Assembly: GCA_022774755.1 (NCBI GenBank)
Contig: JALFLK010000009.1
Coordinates: 124,001 to 188,000, forward strand
Source: a bacterium
Lineage (GTDB): Bacteria; Bacillota; Clostridia; Oscillospirales; Acutalibacteraceae
DNA length: 64,000 nucleotides
Reading direction: 5' to 3'
Below the pieces are notes generated by a model. It saw nothing but the letters and a program-made list of their open reading frames with translations. It searched no databases and was not told the origin of the DNA. Position numbers and translations under genes: made by a program. This document shows positions 44,022 to 53,262 of the stretch, piece after piece (position 1 is the stretch's first letter; the number at the start of each line of letters is the position of its first letter).

Positions 44022-45167
44022 ATGATATACAAAAAGATTTTTGCCTTTCTTATGGTCTTTTGCCTTATGGCAACGGCGGTGTCGTTTCCTGCAAATTCTT
44101 TAAGCGAAGAGGAAATAACAGCCCCCTCGGCAATTTTGATGGAGCCTGCAAGCAAGGAGATTCTTTACGAGCAGAATTCTCACGAACAGCGTGCCTGCGC
44201 TTCCGTTACAAAAATTATGACTTTGCTTTTGGTAATGGAGGCTCTGGACAGCGGAAAAATTACCCTTGACGAAACGGTAACGGCGTCTGCCAAGGCGGCG
44301 TCAATGGGCGGCTCAGACATTTGGCTTGAAGAGGGAGAGCAGATGTCGGTGGACGATTTAATCAAGGCAACGGCAGTTGCCTCTGCCAACGATGCGGCGG
44401 TAGCTCTTGCGGAGCATATCTGCGGTGATTTGGGTGAATTTATCGCCCAAATGAACAATAAAGCAAAGGAACTGGGAATGAACGATACGACCTTTAAAAA
44501 TTGCAACGGACTTGACGAGGAGGGTCATGTTACCTCTGCTTACGATGTTGCTCTTATGTCTGCGGCTCTTATGGAGCATCCCAAAATTTTTGGTTATACT
44601 TCAATTTGGATGGATAATTTAAGAGGCGGAGAAACACAGATTGTAAACACTAACAAGCTTTTAAAAACCTACAACGGAATCACGGGACTTAAAACCGGCA
44701 CCACCGACGACGCAGGGTGCTGTATGTCGGCAAGCGCCTGCCGTGACGGTCTTAATCTTGTGGCGGTTGTGCTTGGATGCAAAACAGGCACACAGCGGTT
44801 TAAAGAGGCGGCGGCTCTGCTTGATTACGGCTTTGCAAACTACAAATATACAAACCTGTCCGTTCCCGAAGATTTCCCCCAAGAGATAGAGGTTGTGGGC
44901 GGAATGATTCCCCAAACCTCATTAAGCTGTAATGTAAGTCAGGGCGCTCTGCTTCCCAAAAGCCAGTCGGCAGAAATAAAGTGGGAGATTGATTTGCCCG
45001 AATCAGTGGAAGCTCCCGTAGAAAGCGGTCAGACCATCGGCACGCTCATATGCTCCTGTGTTGATAAGGAGCTTGGCAGATTTGATATTACCGCAAACGA
45101 AGACATAGCCTCCATCGGTTTTTCCCCTGTGTTGAGCTTGATTTATAATGCCTTAATAGCATTATAA
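44022..45167 (+). CDS. D-alanyl-D-alanine carboxypeptidase (DacF-like)
   Basis: 381-residue low-molecular-weight PBP that trims the terminal D-alanine of peptidoglycan stems. Signal peptide (about 1-26), catalytic SxxK in ASVTKIM (S61, K64), SAND triad near 118, KTGTT near 226, then the PBP5-type C-terminal domain. ATG 44022 follows GAGGTG. No C-terminal amphipathic anchor is obvious beyond SPVLSLIYNALIAL, which could serve as one. Confidence 0.92.
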   Translation: MIYKKIFAFLMVFCLMATAVSFPANSLSEEEITAPSAILMEPASKEILYEQNSHEQRACASVTKIMTLLLVMEALDSGKITLDETVTASAKAASMGGSDIWLEEGEQMSVDDLIKATAVASANDAAVALAEHICGDLGEFIAQMNNKAKELGMNDTTFKNCNGLDEEGHVTSAYDVALMSAALMEHPKIFGYTSIWMDNLRGGETQIVNTNKLLKTYNGITGLKTGTTDDAGCCMSASACRDGLNLVAVVLGCKTGTQRFKEAAALLDYGFANYKYTNLSVPEDFPQEIEVVGGMIPQTSLSCNVSQGALLPKSQSAEIKWEIDLPESVEAPVESGQTIGTLICSCVDKELGRFDITANEDIASIGFSPVLSLIYNALIAL

Positions 45168-45184
45168 GAAATGCCAAAAAAATG

Positions 45185-45213
45185 TTGCAAATAAAGCCGC
45201 TTTATAGTATAAT
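45185..45213 (+). promoter_or_regulatory. pgi promoter
   Basis: TTGCAA (45185-45190) and TATAAT (45208-45213), spacer 17 bases. Confidence 0.7.
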
Positions 45214-45275
45214 AAACCCATAAATATTACAAAGTGGCTTAATTCAGCCTTTTTGACCATCAGGAGGAGATTGAA

Positions 45276-46613
45276 ATGTCAACAAAACTTAGCGATAAGT
45301 ACCTTAACGGTTTTGTGGAGGAGCAGGAATATACCGCAATGTCACAGCAGGTAAAGACTGCCCACAAAATGCTTCATTCGGGTACAGGCTTGGGCAATGA
45401 CTTTTTAGGATGGCTTACACTTCCTACCGATTACGATAAGGAAGAGTTCGACCGCATTAAGAAAGCGGCTGAAAAAATCAAAAAGGATACCGACGTGTTT
45501 GTTGTTATCGGTATCGGCGGTTCTTATTTGGGCGCAAGGGCGGCTATTGAGTTTTTAAATTCTCAGAACTACAACGCTTTGGCTAAGGATACGCCTCAGA
45601 TTTACTTTACGGGTAATTCAATCAGTTCTTCCGCTCTTGCAGATATTATGGAGCTTTGCGAGGGCAAGGATGTTTCTATCAATATGATTTCAAAATCAGG
45701 CACAACCACAGAGCCTGCCATCGCTTTCAGAGTATTCAGAGAAATGCTTGAGAAGAAGTACGGCAAAGAGGGCGCAAGGGAGAGAATCTACTGCACAACA
45801 GATAAGGCAAGGGGAACTCTTAAGGAGCTTGCCGACAAGGAAGGCTACGAAACCTTTGTGGTTCCCGATAATGTAGGCGGAAGATACTCCGTTTTGACCG
45901 CTGTGGGACTTTTGCCCATTGCCGTTTCCGGCGCAGACATTGACGCTCTTATGGCAGGTGCAAAAAAGGCTCAGGACGATTTTGATAACGACAATTTAGC
46001 AACAAACGACTGCTATAAATATGCCGCTTTAAGAAACATTTTGTATAATAAGGGCAAAACTACTGAAATTCTCGTTTCTTACGAGCCTGCTTTTACAATG
46101 ATGTCCGAGTGGTTTAAACAGCTTTACGCAGAGAGCGAGGGTAAGAATAACAAGGGAATTTTCCCGGCAAGCGTTATTTTCTCTACAGATTTGCACTCTC
46201 TGGGACAGTATATTCAAAGCGGAAGAAGAAACCTCTTTGAAACAGTCGTTCTGTTTGATAAATGCAAAAAAGAAGTTACTCTTGGCACAGACCCAACAAA
46301 TGTTGACGGACTTAACTTCCTTTCGGGCAAAACGATGGGATATGTAAACCGTAAAGCATTTGAGGGTACCGTTCTTGCTCATAACGACGGCGGAGTACCG
46401 AACATCGTTCTTAATGTTGAAGAAATGAACGAGTCCGAGCTGGGCTACCTGATTTATTTCTTTGAAAAGGCTTGCGCAATTTCAGGCTATCTCCTGGGGG
46501 TTAATCCCTTTGACCAGCCCGGCGTTGAAAGCTACAAGAAAAATATGTTCGCTCTTCTCGGAAAGCCCGGTTATGAGGATATGAAGGCGGAGCTTGAGGC
46601 AAGATTAAAATAA
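45276..46613 (+). CDS. pgi: Glucose-6-phosphate isomerase
   Basis: Interconverts glucose-6-phosphate and fructose-6-phosphate. 445 residues, the short Firmicutes form: [42 protein letters not shown], and the C-terminal [10 protein letters not shown] with the catalytic lysine. Strong ribosome site GGAGGAG. In a starch degrader it receives the glucose units released outside. Confidence 0.96.
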   Translation: MSTKLSDKYLNGFVEEQEYTAMSQQVKTAHKMLHSGTGLGNDFLGWLTLPTDYDKEEFDRIKKAAEKIKKDTDVFVVIGIGGSYLGARAAIEFLNSQNYNALAKDTPQIYFTGNSISSSALADIMELCEGKDVSINMISKSGTTTEPAIAFRVFREMLEKKYGKEGARERIYCTTDKARGTLKELADKEGYETFVVPDNVGGRYSVLTAVGLLPIAVSGADIDALMAGAKKAQDDFDNDNLATNDCYKYAALRNILYNKGKTTEILVSYEPAFTMMSEWFKQLYAESEGKNNKGIFPASVIFSTDLHSLGQYIQSGRRNLFETVVLFDKCKKEVTLGTDPTNVDGLNFLSGKTMGYVNRKAFEGTVLAHNDGGVPNIVLNVEEMNESELGYLIYFFEKACAISGYLLGVNPFDQPGVESYKKNMFALLGKPGYEDMKAELEARLK

Positions 46614-46639
46614 AAAATGACTATCTTGGAGGAATTACA

Positions 46640-47056
46640 ATGGTTACTTTAATTATCGGAAAAAAAGGATCTGGAAAAACAAAAAAACTTATCCAGCTTG
46701 CTAACGAGGCTGTTGCCGCTTCTTCAGGCAATGTGGTTGTTATTGAAAAGGGCGCAAAGCTTACCTATGACGTAACACACAAGGCAAGACTTATCGACAC
46801 CGACCAGTATCTTATCAGCGGTTACGATATGCTCTTTGGTTTTATCAGCGGTATTTGCGCAGGCAATTACGATGTTACCGATATTCTCGTAGATTCTACA
46901 TTTAAAATTTGCCCCGAGGGTATTCCCGGCATTGAGAACTTTGTAAAGAAGCTTAACGAGCTTGCAGAAACAGCAGAAACAAACATTGTTCTTCTCGTTT
47001 CTGCCGCTGACGATGAGCTTCCCAGCTCTATCAACGCTGTTTGCGAGAAAATCTGA
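46640..47056 (+). CDS. Small P-loop protein of unknown function
   Basis: 138 residues. Walker A IIGKKGSGKTKK at residues about 5-16; ILVDST near residue 94 could be a Walker B strand. It resembles small ATPases that are sometimes mislabelled as PilT-like. Ribosome site GGAGG upstream, 26 bases after pgi, so the two are co-transcribed; a terminator follows. Function not recognised. Confidence 0.75.
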   Translation: MVTLIIGKKGSGKTKKLIQLANEAVAASSGNVVVIEKGAKLTYDVTHKARLIDTDQYLISGYDMLFGFISGICAGNYDVTDILVDSTFKICPEGIPGIENFVKKLNELAETAETNIVLLVSAADDELPSSINAVCEKI

Positions 47057-47092
47057 TTTTTCTGAGATTATAAAAATAAAACGCTACATACT

Positions 47093-47124
47093 AAGGCAAG
47101 GACGGATTTTGTCCTTGCCTTTTT
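47093..47124 (+). terminator. Terminator of pgi operon
   Basis: An 11-bp perfect stem (AAGGCAAGGAC / GTCCTTGCCTT), 7-base loop, then T residues. Confidence 0.9.
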
Positions 47125-47141
47125 GTCAATTTATGAGATGC

Positions 47142-47558
47142 CTAATTTTCCGCTTTTTCTGATATAGCTTTGGATTTGCGGTTGATTTTTTTGCAAATTG
47201 TGTTGACAGGGATACATAAAAGCCCCCACAGCATACTGTAAAAGGGACAAATCTGACCCAGTATGTTTAGCTTTGCCTTTGAGTAATCCCAAACATTCAG
47301 TTTCATTTTTAAGTTTACTATGCATCCGCACAAAAATTCTATGGATGTAATTATACAGCTGCCGATACAGCACTTCTTCACAAGGGGCATTTTTTCATGT
47401 CCGGAGAAAAATTTAAAAAGAGATAAAAAGCATGCTCCGCCTGTTAATACCATTGTCCAGTGGGTTTTTCTGCGCCACAGTATTTCTATTGCGCCGTAGG
47501 CAAGCCCTCCAAATGCAAAAAGCTTTGCATCCGTTTTTAGTTTATTTATAAAAATCAC
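47142..47558 (-). CDS. CmpB-like putative ABC-type membrane protein (PF06541 type)
   Basis: About 138 residues with four membrane segments and motifs AFGGLAYGAIEILWRR, SIEFLCGCIVN and VWDYSK..NILGQICP, which match the putative type IV ABC-transporter (CmpB-like) family of unknown role. The start is uncertain: conservation begins after a GTG at 47558, which lies inside a hairpin; an open frame continues to 47699 but overlaps the next gene. Confidence 0.7.
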   Translation of the reverse strand: MIFINKLKTDAKLFAFGGLAYGAIEILWRRKTHWTMVLTGGACFLSLFKFFSGHEKMPLVKKCCIGSCIITSIEFLCGCIVNLKMKLNVWDYSKAKLNILGQICPFYSMLWGLLCIPVNTICKKINRKSKAISEKAEN

Positions 47559-47605
47559 CGCCTTTGGTCTTATGTTAGTATTATCCAAAGACGGTGGTTT
47601 TATTT
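47556..47605. terminator. Large hairpin upstream of the CmpB-like gene
   Basis: CACCGTCTTTGG and CCAAAGGCGGTG form a 12-bp stem with an 18-base loop. On the minus strand ATTTTT follows, so it looks like a terminator after the RnmV gene, yet the ribosome site and GTG of the CmpB-like gene are in its 3' arm. On the plus strand TTTTATTTTTATTTT follows the stem. Confidence 0.7.
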
Positions 47606-47655
47606 TTATTTTAACGGATTGAAAATGAAATCGAATAGAAAGCTTTATAATAATT

Positions 47656-48264
47656 TTATTTTGAATCAAGAATCTCCTGCAATTTTTCCTCCAGCTCATT
47701 TGGAGTTAAAAGGCAGTTTAGAGCCTCAATCATTGCATTTGTTGTCAGATAACAGGGCAAATTCAGGCTTTTAAGCAGTAATGTTCTTAATGCTTTTGAG
47801 TTTTCTCTGCCTGTCAGACCTAAAGCGTAGAATTGTTGTTTTGTAATTTCTCCGCAGTTTTCCTTGTTTTCGTGGGGCTTTTCGTCAAGAACGGTTGCAC
47901 CGCTGTTTTTAACAGCCTGTATAATTACGCTGTCCGAAACTCCCTCAACACCTAAAAATCCCTGACAGGAGGGTTGTTCCTTGCGCTTTTCCTTGCCTTT
48001 AATCTGCGGTATGTAACAGTTCTTGATTTTATCTAAGGGGACGGTTCCCTTCAAGAAATTCCTTATTACAAATCCTGCGCCGTCGCTGTCGGTCATAATA
48101 AGCAGACCTCGGCTTAGTGCTGCGCTGCGAATTAAATTCTGCTTTTCCTTATCCTTAAAAACTCTGAAGCCGTTTGTGCATATAACAGGGGCGTCAATAA
48201 TTGATTTCAGCTTTATTCTGTCGTATTTTCCCTCAACTATTACCGTCTCTTTGATTTTAAGCAT
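47656..48264 (-). CDS. Ribonuclease M5-like Toprim protein
   Basis: 202 residues. N-terminal Toprim fold with TVIVEGKYD (catalytic Glu) and the MTDSDGAG aspartates, followed by a DUF4093-type C-terminal half (EITKQQFYALGLTG). RNase M5 (RnmV) matures 5S rRNA in Firmicutes. It overlaps holA by eight bases. The assignment is to the RnmV family; 5S processing is by analogy. Confidence 0.83.
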   Translation of the reverse strand: MLKIKETVIVEGKYDRIKLKSIIDAPVICTNGFRVFKDKEKQNLIRSAALSRGLLIMTDSDGAGFVIRNFLKGTVPLDKIKNCYIPQIKGKEKRKEQPSCQGFLGVEGVSDSVIIQAVKNSGATVLDEKPHENKENCGEITKQQFYALGLTGRENSKALRTLLLKSLNLPCYLTTNAMIEALNCLLTPNELEEKLQEILDSK

Positions 48265-49300
48265 AGGAACGCCCCTTTTTTGCTATGGATAACAGCTTGC
48301 ACACAAGCTCCTCAAGAATCAGCCTGTTGTCAATGCCGGAGCTTTTCATAGTCGTGTCCGCTTCAATAAGCAGGCTTATGCTGTCACGGAGAGCCCCTGT
48401 GGGCAGAGATGTTTTTCTGTTCAGGGCAAACGCTCTGTTTCGATAGTTGAATTTTTCAGCAACGCTTTTAGTGCTTACTCCGCATTCGTAGGCGATTCTG
48501 CCCCGGTAAAAGTCAATGTATGCGTTGGAAAGGACAGTCAGCACGGCGATAGGCTCTTCACGCTGATAAAAAAGTCCGTCCAGTATTTTAATTGCATCAT
48601 CGTTTCTGCCTCTTGTTACTGCGTCTGCAAGAGAGAACACCTTTGCTTCAAAGTTTTCCGTTACCAAAAGCTCAATGTCTTTTAGAGTGATTTCACCGTT
48701 TTCACCCACATAAGCACAAATCTTGTCAATTTCATTTGCAAGGGCAGTAAGGTCGTTGCCGCAGATGCTTATGATTTTGTCGGCATTTACCGCAGAAAGA
48801 GCCACGTTTTGCCTTGACGCAAGGGTGACAAGGTGTTTTTCAAGTGCCAAATCGCCCATTTTTATAAATTCTACCGCAACGCCGTTTTTTTCGGCCTCCG
48901 TAAGAACTTTTTTAAAATCTCCCGGCTTTTTTTCGTTTATTTCCAGTGTGGGCATTGTAAAAATAACAACCGTGCCCTGTGGAATGCTTTTAATCGCCTT
49001 AAAAAGCTCGTCCTTTTCTTCTTTGAGTAAATCGCCGAAATTTAAATCGGTGATTTTTACCACGTTGTATTTGTTCATAAAAGGAACGGTAAGCATTGCA
49101 AGGCAAATTTGGTGAATATCATAGTCATGGCTGAACTCGTGATAATTAAATTCCGATGGATGTTTTCCGCAGATTTTTTCAGTCAGAGTATTTGTATATG
49201 ACTTAACATATTTTTTTTCATCGCCCCAAATGGCATAAAGGGGCGCGAAGTTTTTTGAAGAAATATGCTTTTTAAATTCAGTTTCCGTCATTTTTGCCAT
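48257..49300 (-). CDS. holA: DNA polymerase III delta subunit
   Basis: 347 residues; clamp-loader subunit that opens the sliding clamp. N-terminal APLYAIWGDEKKY lies where the degenerate P-loop is found, then a C-terminal collar with GDLALEK, ISICGNDLTALANEIDKI, and FYQREEPIAVL. ATG 49300 follows GGAGTG, which overlaps the comEC stop. comEC-holA pairing is normal in Firmicutes; rpsT, which often follows, is not seen. Confidence 0.92.
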   Translation of the reverse strand: MAKMTETEFKKHISSKNFAPLYAIWGDEKKYVKSYTNTLTEKICGKHPSEFNYHEFSHDYDIHQICLAMLTVPFMNKYNVVKITDLNFGDLLKEEKDELFKAIKSIPQGTVVIFTMPTLEINEKKPGDFKKVLTEAEKNGVAVEFIKMGDLALEKHLVTLASRQNVALSAVNADKIISICGNDLTALANEIDKICAYVGENGEITLKDIELLVTENFEAKVFSLADAVTRGRNDDAIKILDGLFYQREEPIAVLTVLSNAYIDFYRGRIAYECGVSTKSVAEKFNYRNRAFALNRKTSLPTGALRDSISLLIEADTTMKSSGIDNRLILEELVCKLLSIAKKGRSYA

Positions 49301-49305
49301 TACAT

Positions 49306-51492
49306 TCACTCCTTTATGGGGATATTAACCGTTGTTTCACCTGCATAGACGATTTCGTCTGCAATTAAGGAAAACCTTTCCGAATGTTTTTTTATATTTT
49401 CTTCTTTGCCTGTGTAAATAATCTCCGGGCAGGTAAGCGTCGATATATTTTCGGGACAGTCGCACATAACAGCCAAATCGGCGCTTCTGTACTTTTCAGG
49501 AAGGTTTGCACAGTCGCCCTTCGGCGGGAAAATAAGCACGGAAAAATTGTCGCCGTAAATGTATTCGTAAGTTTTTCCGTCAATATTGAGAGCATCAATG
49601 CAGATTTCATCCCACAATTCAACATAGACGCTTGAATTTTCTCTAAGCGTCGCAATTCCCTGCGCATCTTCCGTGTTTCTTATGAGACTTTCGCTTGTTT
49701 TATCAGTATCATATAACAAAACGGAGGAACAGTCAAATTCTTCTGCAATTTCTGCGCTGTACCGTGACAGCTCATTGCTGTTGTCGGGAACTGCCAGAAA
49801 ATCTATTGAGCCTGTTGCTTTTGAAAGCTCGTCAATTATATGGGAAGTTTTCCCGCTTGTACCTCCGCAGGACAAAACCGCAAGCCCCTTTGACCCCCGC
49901 AGAGTTACGGTAGAGCCTGAGCCTGCGCCTATAACGGAAAGGCAGGGGCTTTTTGGCAAAAGAGTTAAGGAAAATCCCGTCAGCACAATAAGAGTCAGCA
50001 TAAAGCCTGCGTATTTTGCGCCTTTTAAAGCGTTTTTGAAAAGCAGTGCGGCAGCGGCAAGTATACATAAGGCGGCAACATAAACGATTGCCTGAATGTT
50101 GTTTACATAAACCGTTGCAAAGTCAATCTGCGCCAGAGTGCCAATGACGGAAATAATGAATTTGTTTATCAGGCATGCCGTAAAAGCATAGGGATAAGCA
50201 AGCACCGTCAAAATTCCCGTGCAATAAAGCAAGGCGCACAGAAATGTGCATATAATTGAAGCCTCTATAAATATTGTAATAATAACCGAAGCGATAAAAA
50301 CAATAGGGGAGAAGCTGCCGAAAGCAAGCACGGTAATAGGGGTTGTGAAGACAACCGCCGAAAGGGTCAGTAAAATTGTTTTTAATACATACTTTATTGC
50401 ATTTAGTTTGAAAAATCTGCAATTTTCTGTTTTTTTCAGAACATAATCAGATAAAACAGGGTAGAGAATTATTATTCCGAGCGTTGCAGAAAAAGACAGG
50501 AGCATTCCTATATCGCCCGAGGCGTAAGGGTTTGGCAAACACATGAACAATGCGGCTATTCCCAAAGAATTAAGACTGTCCGATTCATAGAAAAATTCCT
50601 TGCCGATAAGATAAATTATCATCATTATTCCCGAACGGATTACCGAGGAGGTGAAGCCTGTCAGCGCCATATAAATCATTACAAACGCCATAGACAAGGG
50701 ATAAACAAGGTGCCTTTTTCTAAGGAGTTTTTTGAGCAATTTGGTGACAAACGCCGAGGCAAGAGCCATATGAAATCCCGAAACTACTATCAGATATGAA
50801 GTACCTGTTTTTCTGAAATCTTCCCTTAAAGACGGCTCCATTGAAAATCTATCGCCGAAAGCTACTGCATTGGAAAGCTGTGCAAGCTCTTGAGGCATCA
50901 TCACATTTACGGCGTGAGAGAGTTTTTGCCTTAGCTGTATTGCATAATAATAGGGCGGTTTGTCTTCGGCTTGTGTAACATCATAGTCGAAGTTGTATTC
51001 CGTTGAAGCCGAGTAGGCAAAGCCCTTGGAGAGATAATAGTTATTATCGCATTTTTCTAAGGTTACCGTACAGTCAATATAATCGTAGGGCTGTATGTCC
51101 AGAGCATCGCCGGTTTTTAAAAGTATTTTTATATCCTTTGGCTGTCCGTCGATTTTTTCGGTTTGCAGAGCATAATAGCTGCTTCCGTAGGACTTGCGGG
51201 GCTGTTCCGTAAGACGGGCGTAAATCTGCACCTCACGATGATTATACTCCTGCTGTGCAGGGGCAAAAACAAGCAGAGAGTAACTGCAAAAAACAACGCT
51301 CGCAAGGGTTGCGGCGGCACAGGCAAGGCAAAGCGTTTTGCGCGGATAGCCCTTTTTTACGGCAAAGAAAAATACAACTGCACAGACAAATGAGGCACAG
51401 GCAATAATCAGACCTACTTCTGCGGAAGTATAAAAAACGGCAGTCTGCACTGCCAGGTATATAAGTCCGAAGAGCGCAAACGGCCGTTTCAT
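49306..51492 (-). CDS. comEC: ComEC/Rec2 DNA uptake channel with degenerate MBL domain
   Basis: 728 residues: N-terminal membrane and OB-like DUF4131 part, the competence core (FGDRFSMEPSLREDFRKTGTSYLIVVSGFHMAL, GFTSSVIRSGIMM), about ten membrane segments, and a C-terminal domain of metallo-beta-lactamase type (from about residue 515). In that domain I do not find the HxHxDH metal motif; the place reads FLAVPDNSNELSRY. It should conduct single-stranded DNA into the cell, but the nuclease activity is doubtful. ATG 51492 follows AAGGATGA. Confidence 0.92.
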   Translation of the reverse strand: MKRPFALFGLIYLAVQTAVFYTSAEVGLIIACASFVCAVVFFFAVKKGYPRKTLCLACAAATLASVVFCSYSLLVFAPAQQEYNHREVQIYARLTEQPRKSYGSSYYALQTEKIDGQPKDIKILLKTGDALDIQPYDYIDCTVTLEKCDNNYYLSKGFAYSASTEYNFDYDVTQAEDKPPYYYAIQLRQKLSHAVNVMMPQELAQLSNAVAFGDRFSMEPSLREDFRKTGTSYLIVVSGFHMALASAFVTKLLKKLLRKRHLVYPLSMAFVMIYMALTGFTSSVIRSGIMMIIYLIGKEFFYESDSLNSLGIAALFMCLPNPYASGDIGMLLSFSATLGIIILYPVLSDYVLKKTENCRFFKLNAIKYVLKTILLTLSAVVFTTPITVLAFGSFSPIVFIASVIITIFIEASIICTFLCALLYCTGILTVLAYPYAFTACLINKFIISVIGTLAQIDFATVYVNNIQAIVYVAALCILAAAALLFKNALKGAKYAGFMLTLIVLTGFSLTLLPKSPCLSVIGAGSGSTVTLRGSKGLAVLSCGGTSGKTSHIIDELSKATGSIDFLAVPDNSNELSRYSAEIAEEFDCSSVLLYDTDKTSESLIRNTEDAQGIATLRENSSVYVELWDEICIDALNIDGKTYEYIYGDNFSVLIFPPKGDCANLPEKYRSADLAVMCDCPENISTLTCPEIIYTGKEENIKKHSERFSLIADEIVYAGETTVNIPIKE

Positions 51493-51510
51493 AAAATCAT
51501 CCTTACATTG

Positions 51511-51580
51511 TATTTTGAGCATACCAGCTCAGTTGGAGTTAAAGCTATACATTATATTCTGAGCGTGCCGGCTCAGATAA
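51511..51580. repeat. Two imperfect direct repeats with 44-bp spacing
   Basis: TATTTTGAGCATACCAGCTCAG (51511-51532) and TATTCTGAGCGTGCCGGCTCAG-like (51555-51576) lie between the phosphoribosyltransferase and comEC genes. Each contains a small TGAGC/GCTCA inverted repeat. No T run follows; role unclear. Confidence 0.55.
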
Positions 51581-51589
51581 AGTTAAAAG

Positions 51590-52126
51590 TTACTTAAAGA
51601 ACAGGGGAAGCTCCTCTAAATAGACGAGGTCTTTTCTTTTCGCTGCGTCACCCTCAGCCAGAACAGCCGCCTGGCATACTATTTTGCCCTCTGACGCTTC
51701 AACGATTTTTTCAAGGGCGGCAAGGCTTTCGCCTGTGGAAACCACATCGTCAACAATCAAGACACGCTTGTCCCTGAGCATTGCTATATCTTCCTGTCCC
51801 AAATACATTACCTGTGTGTTTTTGGTGGTGATTGAATTAAGCTTAAACTCAACCGGGTCGGTCATATAGATTTTTTTGCCCTTTCTTGCCACTACATAGG
51901 GCTTGCCTGACTGGCGTGCCATTTCGTAGCAAAGGGGTATGCCCTTTGCTTCTGCAGTAAGAAGAACGTCAAAGTCAGGGCATTTTTCAAGAAGTTCCGA
52001 CGCACTTGCAACGGTAACCTCTGTGTCGCCGAACATTATAAATGCGGCGATAGACAGCTTTTCATTTACCGGAAACAGAGGAAGTCTGCGCTTTAATCCG
52101 GCTATGGTCATCTCGTAATATTCCAT
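51590..52126 (-). CDS. Adenine-type phosphoribosyltransferase
   Basis: 178 residues of the type I PRT family. PRPP-binding motif VLIVDDVVSTGESL, LLTAEAKGIPLCYEMAR and PYVVARKGKK. It is close to adenine/xanthine phosphoribosyltransferases but the exact base cannot be decided from this; the family also includes transcription-associated PurR-like proteins. It follows the HIT gene by 13 bases. Confidence 0.8.
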   Translation of the reverse strand: MEYYEMTIAGLKRRLPLFPVNEKLSIAAFIMFGDTEVTVASASELLEKCPDFDVLLTAEAKGIPLCYEMARQSGKPYVVARKGKKIYMTDPVEFKLNSITTKNTQVMYLGQEDIAMLRDKRVLIVDDVVSTGESLAALEKIVEASEGKIVCQAAVLAEGDAAKRKDLVYLEELPLFFK

Positions 52127-52139
52127 TTTTTACATCTCC

Positions 52140-52478
52140 TTATGCAAGCTGTGGGTTAAGCTTTTTTCCGCCTAAAATGTGAAAGTGCAGGTGCATAACA
52201 GACTGACATCCGTCCTCACCGCAGTTGGTTACAACACGGTAGCCGTTTTTAAGCCCCAGTTCCTTGGCGATTTGGGGGATTTTTGAGAATATGTACCCAA
52301 CAATTTCACAGTTTTCATCGTTAAGCTTGTCAGCGCAACAAATATGCTCCTTGGGAATTACAAGAACATGCACGGGAGCCATCGGGCTTATGTCGTGAAA
52401 AGCCAATATTTTATCGTCCTCATAAACTTTTTTTGAGGGGATTTCTCCGTTAATAATTTTACAAAATAAGCAATCCAT
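52140..52478 (-). CDS. HIT-family nucleotide hydrolase (HinT-like)
   Basis: 112 residues; CLFCKIINGEIPSK N-terminus, HVLVIPKEHI, and the catalytic histidine triad HLHFHILGG. HinT proteins hydrolyse aminoacyl-adenylates and phosphoramidates. A ribosome site AAGGAG precedes the ATG; co-transcribed with the neighbouring methyltransferase and phosphoribosyltransferase. Confidence 0.93.
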   Translation of the reverse strand: MDCLFCKIINGEIPSKKVYEDDKILAFHDISPMAPVHVLVIPKEHICCADKLNDENCEIVGYIFSKIPQIAKELGLKNGYRVVTNCGEDGCQSVMHLHFHILGGKKLNPQLA

Positions 52479-52494
52479 TTTCCTATCTCCTTAA

Positions 52495-53169
52495 TTATTT
52501 TATAGCTAAAAATCCTGCCTGCATATATGAATACCACAGGATTTCCGCAGATTTGAAACCACATTCTTTCAGCAGATATAAATGTTCCGAAACAGTAATG
52601 GGAAAATACTCTGTGCCTCTGCGGTTAAAATGATTTTCAACCTCATCCTGACTTCTGCCTGCGCTCAGCATATATTCTCCCCAGCGCTTAATATACAGCT
52701 TTTTAACACTTTCTGCCTGAGGTTCAATGTTCTCAAAGGTTATGTAAATACCACCGGGCTTGAGGGCGTTAAAGGCGTTCTTTGTTGCGGTTTTTCGCTG
52801 TTCCGGATTAAAATAATGGTTCGACATTACAGCGCTTACTATATCAAATTCGTTGCTGAAATTTATCTTATCGTTGGAACAGTTTATGTATTCTGCGACA
52901 ACAGAGCTGTTTTTCAGCTTTTCTTCGGCAGTTTTCAGCATAGGCTCCGAAATATCGCAGAGAGTAAATTTGCAGTTGCTTATTGCATTGGCCGCCTTAC
53001 AGGCAAGAGTACCCGTACCGCAGCCTAAGTCAAGCCAGCGAAGATTATCAGCGTCAATACAATTTGCTGCATCAATAATCTGACGGTGAAATTCATTGTA
53101 GTAGGGCAAAACCTTATTTACATTTGCGTCATAGTCCGAGCTTGTATAGGCTGATTTGTTATCTTTCAT
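52495..53169 (-). CDS. Class I SAM-dependent methyltransferase
   Basis: 224 residues with motif I WLDLGCGTGTLACKA, acidic motif after strand 2 (LCDISEPML) and NALKPGGIYI motif. Small-molecule methyltransferase fold; substrate not predictable. 17 bases upstream of the HIT gene. Confidence 0.82.
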   Translation of the reverse strand: MKDNKSAYTSSDYDANVNKVLPYYNEFHRQIIDAANCIDADNLRWLDLGCGTGTLACKAANAISNCKFTLCDISEPMLKTAEEKLKNSSVVAEYINCSNDKINFSNEFDIVSAVMSNHYFNPEQRKTATKNAFNALKPGGIYITFENIEPQAESVKKLYIKRWGEYMLSAGRSQDEVENHFNRRGTEYFPITVSEHLYLLKECGFKSAEILWYSYMQAGFLAIK

Positions 53170-53262
53170 ATTTTACTCCAAAATAAAATACCGCAGGAAA
53201 TATTCCAACGGTATTATTTTAATCTTATTGTTTTATCAAGTCAATAGTTTAGAAGAGTAAAG

